Shown here: positions 25,801-64,000 of the stretch, one piece after another
Position numbering within the stretch: the stretch's first letter is position 1
Layout: each line of letters starts with the position of its first letter
NCBI GenBank assembly: GCA_963942565.1
Contig: OZ012686.1
Span: 57,565,987 to 57,629,986 of the forward strand
Reading direction: 5' to 3'
DNA from: Maea johnstoni
Lineage: Eukaryota; Annelida; Polychaeta; Spionida; Magelonidae
Length of the DNA stretch: 64,000 nt
Translations under genes and position numbers: made by a program
Notes under the pieces: generated by a model
Told to the model about the DNA's origin: nothing
The model's input: only the letters and a program-made list of their open reading frames with translations
Databases searched by the model: none

Positions 25801-28800
25801 CATTATGTGGAACTTCAAGGGGGCCTGCCCTAGCTTCCCTATGCTATTCTAATGGGTCCAGGCTGCCCAGCTGGCTGCATCTGCACCCCTGCTGCACCCC
25901 TAGCGCTTATGAGCAAAAGGCTTATTGGAGGATGACACTTGACCCTATTACTACAACAACAACAGGATTTTCTGGGTCATAGACTGCTTAAAATGTTCAT
26001 CCTCTTACAGGGTTCCCTATATATAGACCTTTAAGGCCTAAAATAAAAGTTTTTTGTTTCCTGTAACCCTACCCTAACAAGTTTTTATTCAAAAAAATCC
26101 CTACCCTAAAGTTTTTTCCGCCCTCCCAACTCCTAATCAACGTAAAACATGCATAAAACACACATTTTTGACCAAAAAAATAACGCAAAAAAAAATGTTT
26201 TTACCGACCTACGTACACTATTTTTTTTCGGACCGTTACAGGAAACAAACAAATTCTTTTTTTAGGCCTAATGGGGGCATGCCTTTCTAAAGAAAGCACC
26301 GCTTGGTTAATAATTTAAGGATTTTTTAAATCAACATCAGGGTCTTAGCCGATATTTGAAAACAGGGTGTCCAAATAGAGGTTTCATATACTTTTGCGTG
26401 TCCAAAGTGTGGTACAAAATACAAACTACTAATAAGATAGACCCTATACCTTTACAGATTTTGCTTTTTTAGGCCAGATACTGTTCTGTATGTTTTATAA
26501 AAGTGACACTACAGCTTCTACATCTTCTATCTTCTAAGAAAAGTCATCTTCAGCAAATTCTGACATAAACTTTTGGGTGTCCAAACTGTCAAAAAACAGT
26601 GTTCTGCGTGTCCAAATGACACGCTGGACGCATTGCGGCTAAGCCCCTGATCAACATGTAACCAACAACTTTCATTGAATTACACTTCTCTAACTCATGG
26701 CTTTTCCCACCTTATTGCTTTCAGTGGCCATGTATGGTCAAGTTTTAAAACATGTTGGTTAACCATTAGCTTACTATGTACAGCAACTATACCACAGTAT
26801 ATATGCTAATGAATTGCTGATATCCATGAGTTAGTTTAGGTGCTAGTCCATGCCTCATAAACTGACTATCAACAATTCAAGTCACGATTAGAGTTGAGAT
26901 TCTTGAGAATACCATCCAGAGAATATTCTATTTTTCCTTTTAGGGACACCTATTTGGTACACACATTGCCCATGAAGGCATTGTCCATATTTTACTAACT
27001 AGTAACTACAAAGGCAGTCTTATCCATTTCCATTTTCACAATATGTCATAAACTAACCAACTGATAATCTTGAGCACTTGCCCTTCTTTGATCATAAATC
27101 CAACTTAGAGTGAATTATCTCATCACTAGTCCCGGCCTGGTATCTGCACACCTTGAAACAGTAGAGGAATTCACCATGAGAGAAAATGAACTTATTGATA
27201 ACAAGTAACTGTAACCTACTGGGGACAAAGTAGCTCAGTTGGTTAGGTGTCGGACTAATAATCAGAGGGTCGCTGGTTCAATTCCCGGCCAGGGCACTTT
27301 GGTCTGTCCTTGGGCAAGACAGTTTATTCCATATTGCTTCAGTCTACCCAGCTGCAAAATGGGTACCTAGCATAAATAAGGCAGTGCTTAGAGGGTGTGC
27401 GCTATATGCTGCCAGTTGCTCTGGAATATCCCCCGGGTGATTGAAATGGTTTCCGTGTGTACAGGCCTGCTAGGGGAGGAAGGTCGTGTGAGCGCTTCGG
27501 TGGATACAAGACTAAAAACCGAATACCTTTACCTACTGAGTAGAGTAGGTTTCTAGTTTACACAGCCTATAAATACAATGGTTGGAGTGACCTGACCCAG
27601 ACAGCACTATGATATTGGCAACCCCCTGCTATATACACAACAAGACAATGCTCTGTACTGCTGGCTGCTGCCAGCCAGGTAATGTGAGGTTAGATCAATG
27701 ATTGTGTGGATAGTAAATATTGGGACAGCATCAGCTGGTATTATCAGACATCCCCATACAGTGACTTTATTGCAGCAGCTAAAGAGCAAATATTTATGCA
27801 AATAGCAGAGCTGTGCCACTATTTTCAGACAAAAATATGTCTTTTTATAAATAAATTTCCACACATAAGATAATCCATCTATCACTATATAGCCCTAAAC
27901 CTAACTTTTTCATGGTATATTCCTCCTAAAAGGTTATATTACAGTGAACAATTGTGAATCAGAATTCAGAACATAAGCAATCTTTCTTTCAAACATTTTA
28001 CTAATGCATATATGTTATTCCATTATTTTCAAGGAGACTACTCAGTAGGAGTGATATTTAAAAATCGACTTTACTATTGAGAAAGTGCATGATAACATTA
28101 AGCAATGTCATAGCAGTCACACTGAGATAGGAAATCTCAAATCGTTGTTTGAAAATGACATTTGACAAAATTGGGGCATTGTGATGTGTCATTTTGTAAG
28201 GGTTTGATTTTCCTAATGACATCCCAACACTGCACTGGTTGAGGTACTGAATGCATCTCTTTACAATCATAATTGTACAATGGGTGAATAAAGGCCTCTA
28301 TATTGAAAGCCTATTTCACTGAAGACCACTAGTGTAACCAATAAATAGCAAAGTATTTTCTTCACCGTGAATACTATTGGCAGATACTACAAAGCAGGGT
28401 CTTCGTCAGGATCTACAAATTGGGTGCACGCCTAAAATTGCAATTCTTTTTTGGCATCGTATTTGTCAAGGGAGACCACAATCTACATACTTAGATTTTG
28501 TAGGGTGTCCTGGTGTGTGATTTTTGAGGGTTTGGGAGTCCAAATGATTGCCAGAGTGGCTAAGATTATGCTACATTGTCTTCAGACAATTAACAAATGG
28601 ATCAAGGAGAGGATTTTTAAGAGGTACATAAGGAACGGTGAAATGTTTTCTCATCTTGTTTCAAACTCAAAACAGCACTTTTGATATTACCATTCACTAC
28701 TCATGGGTATTTCAGAGAACTTTGTGACAATAGAGGTATCTATGCCATGATGACTGTAGGGTATGTTCCATCCAGCCTCCAAGTACAGATGGGACATAAA

Positions 28801-29818
28801 CCTCCAAAGGATCAATATCCCTCAAGCCAAATTAGAGTACCATCTGCTATGAAATTATCCCCAGGCCACACTAAGGTTCTTAATGACCCTGCAGCTGCCT
28901 AAATTGGTCTGTCTATTTTGGTGATATCTTACAGATAAAAGAATATATTATTAAAACAAGAAATTGCAGGTGAAATGACTTCTCAGAATCAAACCAAGCA
29001 CCTCTTTGGAATCTATTTGTATCATTACTTAATTCTGAACTTATTTTCAAAAATACTGTACCATAGCATCACAGTACTTTCCCAAGTGATATTGAAGCTT
29101 TAGGGAGCAAAGGGCACTTCAGCACTAGTAGTTAACTGCTTTATTGAATTTTATGTTACTTTTCCCCTGAAATATTCTATAAATCATAGGTAAAACTGGG
29201 ACCTTCTCTGGTTGCTCTCTGTTCACATGTTATCAGTTGCTCTTCTATGTTACCCAAGTTCTAATTGAGTTACATGTATTTTTCTCATTATTTGCTTAGG
29301 TATGATTTTGTACATCATCAATATGCATAATAAATTAAGTAAACAAAGATAAATAACACAATGAAATACTTTGTACTAAAAAAACTAACACACATGGGGT
29401 GTTGTTCATTACACAAATGGACAGCTTTTAATTTAAATCATACCCCAATCCCTTGATACAAAGTTCTGCCCATGATGGGAGGTTTGAAGTCATGAACTGC
29501 AAACCTCCTACAAAGTTAAAGCCTCAGTATGATTACCACTATCAAGAGGATGCCAAAATACAAACTTAGAACTGTATTCTTCCCCCAAGAGGATTTGTAA
29601 ATGCACTCACCTAGCCATGTGAGAAGGACCCCTAGCACCAGACAGACCCCTGCCATTGCTAGGATGATGTAGCCCTGGAACTTGAGGGCTGTCCCGTCAT
29701 ACCAGCGGCTTGGCTTGGGCTGTGGTAGGGGGACGCACTGTGGCTGTGCCGAGTCAATGGGAGTCACCTGGTCAGACATGCTGCTGGACGGAGACAGCGA
29801 CGCTACGTAATAGGATCC
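19808..29818 (-). CDS. Two-pass membrane protein with acidic, PPPY-ending cytoplasmic tail
   Basis: Coding exons on the - strand: 29611-29779 (ATG at 29779; the exon reaches an acceptor at about 29818), 23329-23483, 21140-21225, 19808-20399 (stop TGA). Phases 1, 0 and 2 join exactly, giving 333 residues. Two hydrophobic helices (about 36-57 and 68-90) are joined by a 10-residue loop. The second has the pattern GPILLVIGVVVLCFGLW and is followed by basic residues (RVLRGSLICRKYK), which predicts both ends in the cytoplasm. The tail holds two Glu-rich runs (about 190-235), a proline-rich stretch and PPPY at 316-319, a likely WW-domain (NEDD4-type ligase) ligand. TMEM51, PIRT and TMEM200 proteins have a similar hairpin, and TMEM51 also has an acidic tail with PPPxY, but I cannot assign orthology. 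The acceptor before the ATG implies an upstream non-coding or short coding exon that I did not find. Confidence 0.7.
20094..20215 (-). repeat. (TCC)n-type coding microsatellites
   Basis: Two CTC/TCC runs (about 20094-20125 and 20190-20213) encode the poly-Glu blocks of the membrane protein on the - strand. They may be length-polymorphic. The Leu-rich + strand frame over them is a shadow. Confidence 0.75.
22418..22600 (+). repeat. Interspersed repeat, copy 1 of a pair
   Basis: Shared blocks GTTGTGAA, GGGGGTTCAA, AAAATGTTG, TTTCTT and CACTTTTCT occur in the same order and with similar spacing as at 43928-44110. The family is unknown; it is an intronic copy. Confidence 0.5.
24714..24728. repeat. 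Poly(G) tract
   Basis: Fifteen G in a row within a G-rich patch. It is intronic and could form a G-quadruplex. Confidence 0.9.
24859..25094. mobile_element. MITE of the AACCCATT/AATGGGTT family
   Basis: It begins TTATCCCATTCACACTTAGA and ends CTCTGAGTGTTAATGGGTTA then A. The internal TACTCTCATACTTTTGAAAA matches the copy at 19267-19593. Confidence 0.7.
26035..26268. mobile_element. 234-bp PIF/Harbinger-like MITE
   Basis: The inverted ends are GGCCTAAAATAAAAGTTTTT and the complement of the right end (GGCCTAAAAAAAGAATTTGT), both followed by TTTCCTGTAAC. The flanking TAA at 26032-26034 and 26269-26271 fits the 3-bp TWA duplication of PIF/Harbinger elements. There is no transposase. Confidence 0.75.
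26338..26649. mobile_element. 312-bp hAT-like MITE with perfect 8-bp target duplication
   Basis: The ends are CAGGGTCTTAGCC and, inverted, CAGGGGCTTAGCC. The 8-bp duplication ATCAACAT lies at 26330-26337 and 26650-26657. Eight-base duplications and CAGGG ends are typical of hAT elements. A relative lies at 30638-30982. Confidence 0.85.
27221..27530 (+). mobile_element. tRNA-Ile(AAT)-derived SINE with 7-bp target duplication
   Basis: 27221-27294 looks like a tRNA gene: A box TAGCTCAGTTGG (27231), anticodon loop CTAATAA (anticodon AAT) and B box GGTTCAATTCC (27275-27285). The body continues with GTCCTTGGGCAAGACAGTTT, a block resembling the shared core domains of aquatic-animal SINEs, and ends near AATACCTTT. 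ACCTACT flanks it at 27214-27220 and 27531-27537. The arms pair imperfectly, so a working tRNA is unlikely. Confidence 0.85.
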
Positions 29819-30116
29819 TGACAACAAAAAACAGAATAATTCAATGACAAATCAGCACCATTGATGATCTAAAGGAGGCCTGTTGCTATTCATAATGTGT
29901 GTGGTAAACTTTGAAAAAAAAGGTAAAATGATTGAAATAATTATTTTTGACATATAAATGAAAACCACTGCCTTTATATTAATGATATCAATAGGTCAGA
30001 AATATTAGGTATTATTAAGGGGCAAGAATTAGTTGATTGTAAACTTAAATTGTAAATTATAAACCTAGGAGGCTAGGGGCATGACATTTTCTATTATATA
30101 ACCATATATATAAATT

Positions 30117-30324
<208 letters not shown>

Positions 30325-30637
30325 GTGTAACCTAGGTTATCCATATCTCTGCTCTAACATATTGTAAACCCTTTCATTCATGCATGCCATTTATAAATAT
30401 TCATATTCACATTCATGCATAATGTCATTATAAAATGTCATGGGAGATATATTGAGGTGGAAAACCTTCAATTATATGCTTGAAATTGGCAATTTATGAA
30501 ATTATTTATAAAAGGATTTGGATGTCCTGAGAGGTGGCTAAGACTATGGGTAAATGTATTGTATTTTCTAGAGTGCAGTGACCGACCTGACTATATAGAT
30601 GTGGTTTAAGCTGTAATATCATTAAGAGATACACGGC

Positions 30638-30920
30638 CAGGGACTTAGCCAGAATTTTCATAACAGGGTGTCCAAATTGGGATTTCAAGAAATCTAAAAT
30701 CCCTGATTGAAAAAGTAAAAATCATTACACTGATTATGTACATTAACAAATAAAGTAATTATATGCTTAATTCTTCAAAAAATGTCTTTGTCATTATTTT
30801 GAAGTTAAAACTTATTAGAAATTTAATTTGGAATTAGTATTTATAAAAAACACATACCAAAATCTAGGGTGTCTTTTTACTTAATATCAGGTATTTTTGG
30901 TGAACCAGGGATTCCAAAAG

Positions 30921-30959
<39 letters not shown>

Positions 30960-30982
30960 ACACCCTGCTGGCTAGGACCCTG
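30638..30982. mobile_element. hAT-like MITE, second copy, with poly(C) expansion
   Basis: The ends are CAGGGACTTAGCCAG and, inverted, CAGGGTCCTAGCCAG, with the internal AACAGGGTGTCCAAAT shared with the 26338-26649 element. A run of 36 C lies at 30922-30957. The target duplication is not clear (TACACGGC against GATTCACC), so it is older or altered. Confidence 0.65.
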
Positions 30983-32195
30983 GATTCACCACTTTGTCAT
31001 AAACTATTTGCTTTACCTGTCATAAACTTTATGGTAGGTAAAGAACTTAGTTGTAAACCTCAAGTGCTAAATGTACTAAAATGTGGTCACTTAAGTCAGA
31101 ATCTGGATAATCACTCACTTCCTGCATGAACCAGATACTTCCTTTGATGTACGACTTGACTTCCACCTTTTATCTACTTTTATCAGCTTCTGTGCAAACT
31201 GACTATTAGGTTAGCACTGTCAGGACACTTCCTATGCCACTTCATAAGGCTAAGCTGGTTGACCTATTTTCCACAGTCACAGGTATTCAGTGTTTGTAGG
31301 TAATCAATAGCTTACCTGGCAATTCAATCTATTTCTCCTGCTGAAGAAGCGTCATGATCTTCCATTAATTATTCCTGATTGACATTTGTTCAACATACAG
31401 GCAATCAAAACTCCAGTTATGTGTCTGAAGCCACAGCACTGTGAAAAGTACCTTCTCAAGTTTAGTGAATGCCCATTTGTTGTTTCAGTGAGGAGAATAT
31501 TTGCTACCGTGTGATTGGACAATAATACATGTCCTAAAACTTCGCATAGATATTTATTTACTTAGCCTGAAAGGATTTCGAATAAATGTTAAAAGAGAAA
31601 TATAATATAAAATTATGAGTTTATACCCTTTTAAACGAAAAAATGATCTTTATATAAAACTACGTTCAGATAGCGAACGTTTTTATCGTAATTATCATCG
31701 ACTATGTTTTCTGAACAACATGAGCCATTGGATGAATCTGTGATTGTTGAATCCAATACACCTGGTAAATAATGTATTATCCCAAATACCATTAGCTTTG
31801 ATGAAATCAGTCATTTAATCAAATAGGGTCAAATAAGTTATTATTAAATACACCACTTCATTATGATACATGCATATTTATATTTAAAAAAAAAATGTTC
31901 ATGTATTTTACCTCAAAAAAATATTATAAGAATTCAGGTAATGCTGTATCTGTCTGATTCATTACTCCCGATAATTCTATACATTGATAGCTGAAAATAT
32001 CTTTAGTTTGTTACCCATATTTTTAAGCGAAATGCATCAAAATTCATTTATCCTTTGTTCTATTCACAGCGAGTTGTTGCGAAAGCTGTGTTGCCTTCAG
32101 AGAAATTCATCCCCTTGATCCGCAACCCCATAGGCACAGCATGCTAGTACCTAGAGTATGTGCGCCTCAGGTTACACAGTGTAGCCTGGGGAAGC

Positions 32196-32213
32196 ATTGG
32201 TCACGTGATTGGT
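32196..32213 (-). promoter_or_regulatory. CCAAT / E-box / CCAAT cluster
   Basis: ATTGG (32196-32200), CACGTG (32202-32207) and ATTGG (32209-32213) are packed into 18 bp, giving two CCAAT boxes on the - strand around a perfect E-box. The orientation suits the - strand membrane-protein gene, but NPHP1 starts 820 bp to the right, so a shared promoter is possible. No TSS can be seen. Confidence 0.4.
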
Positions 32214-33035
32214 TTCGCGGCAATTTCAGTCTGACCCAGGGCCTGTAAAACCAGCAGGCAGCCAATCCTGGGGTAAACATGTTATCTATGACTCATAGTG
32301 GTGTGAGGCAGCGAAATTTGATGACACATGCACAGTGCCCACTCCCTGTCTACTACTCCCAGGTTGCCTTCTATAATGTAGATGCATGAATTTTTTTTCT
32401 TAGTTAATTGACATTTTTGATTTGTTAAAATTTATATTGGTGAAAGTGAATGGTATGTTCCTATATGAGATATACTAATGAGAGCTGTCTGGAAAAGGAC
32501 TATGTTAAAATGGCATTTACTCCTAAAAGTAATTTGAGAATTGAACAAAATAACAGCATAAAGATTGTCATGCATTAAACAAAAATGTTCCCATGTACTA
32601 TGTGAAGATCAAAGCTGACACATGGAAAAATAAATTAAAAAAATATGAATTAAATCAGAGACTTCAATATATTTATATCTCTGATTAAATTTGGTCAGAA
32701 TTATGGAAATATCTATTCAAACCAATTACTGTCAATCGACCTTATGTATTGCGCTCATAATTCCAAAAAAAGCAACGATTGCAATGCTGCATCATATGTT
32801 ATAAGTCCTTGTAGACTAATGCCATTCCTCTGAGCTATTGTTTGTCGTGATTATAGACTGGCGCTAGTCTATGAGTCCTTGTTTTTACACGTTTAAACGT
32901 TCGCAACTCTGAACGTAATCAGCGTCTGCGGGACTGCTGTGTTTAGAAATGGATGCAAGGCAGTTATAGATCCACCCTGCAAAGACCTCATCATGCATTT
33001 CCACTAGCTAAGAGCCATTGGTTGCTTGAATCAAA

Positions 33036-63924
<30,889 letters not shown>

Positions 63925-64000
63925 GTATGTATGTGTCACCACCCATAGAGTTTAAAGTAGGCAATCGAAGCATAAACACTCAAGCTGATCACAATTCTAG

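Larger units (their letters stand above)
23484..29610. other. 6.1-kb first coding intron of the membrane-protein gene
   Basis: It holds the G tract at 24714-24728, MITEs at 24859-25094, 26035-26268 and 26338-26649, and a tRNA-Ile-like SINE at 27221-27530. No other exon was recognised. The open frames at 25743-25982 and 28451-28902 lack any protein feature. Confidence 0.7.

Noticed and set aside
27221-27294. Functional tRNA-Ile gene
   Set aside because: It is followed by a SINE body inside a shared target duplication and its acceptor stem pairs poorly.
28395-28560. Third hAT-like MITE
   Set aside because: CAGGGTCTTCGTCAGGAT and GGGTGTCCTGG recall the family, but there is no matching right end.
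32890-33035. RFX X-box in the NPHP1 promoter
   Set aside because: Only half-sites such as CGTTCGCAAC were seen; no full X-box match by eye.

Overview
This is animal nuclear DNA: split genes with GT..AG introns, GC-richer exons in an AT-rich background, many (TA)n microsatellites, SINEs and MITEs, and no bacterial operon features. The products and repeats suggest an invertebrate bilaterian, probably aquatic, but nothing fixes the phylum. Exon limits were set by eye from splice consensus, reading phase and remembered human orthologues.

There are three host genes. (1) About 1.8-14.3 kb, + strand: the last ten exons (503 codons) of an LRRC74A/B-like gene, with leucine-rich repeats of the NLR/RNH1 type, then an EF-hand-like region and a basic tail. 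Its 5' end lies upstream of the window. (2) 19.8-29.8 kb, - strand: four coding exons giving a 333-residue two-pass membrane protein with a long acidic tail ending in a PPPY motif. I could not name the family with confidence. (3) 33.0-63.9 kb, + strand: nephrocystin-1 (NPHP1), a ciliary transition-zone scaffold. About 27 exons encode a coiled coil, an acidic linker, an SH3 domain and most of the nephrocystin homology domain; the last exons lie beyond the window. Genes 1 and 2 converge on a 5.5-kb intergenic stretch. Genes 2 and 3 diverge from a 3.2-kb stretch.

The most striking feature is in NPHP1 at 60.96-62.52 kb. The 3' part of one conserved coding exon, with its 5' splice site, is present in 20 nearly identical tandem copies of 78 bp (26 codons). 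The reading frame stays open through all copies, and every copy ends in the same CAG|GTAAG donor. Any donor choice, or full read-through, gives an in-frame product: a possible ladder of NPHP1 isoforms differing by 26 residues. Smaller duplications across intron-exon borders occur at several other NPHP1 exons (about 36.0, 38.6, 52.9, 54.9 and 60.9 kb), which suggests a gene-wide tendency.

Repeats include a 2.2-kb foldback DNA element inside a (TA)n tract (48.74-50.96 kb) that carries a dense set of AGGTCA-type motifs; hAT-like and PIF/Harbinger-like MITEs with target duplications; a MITE family with AACCCATT/AATGGGTT ends; two tRNA-derived SINE families; and the 3' end of a LINE. I saw no convincing retrovirus, LTR element, Polinton, CRISPR array or rRNA gene.
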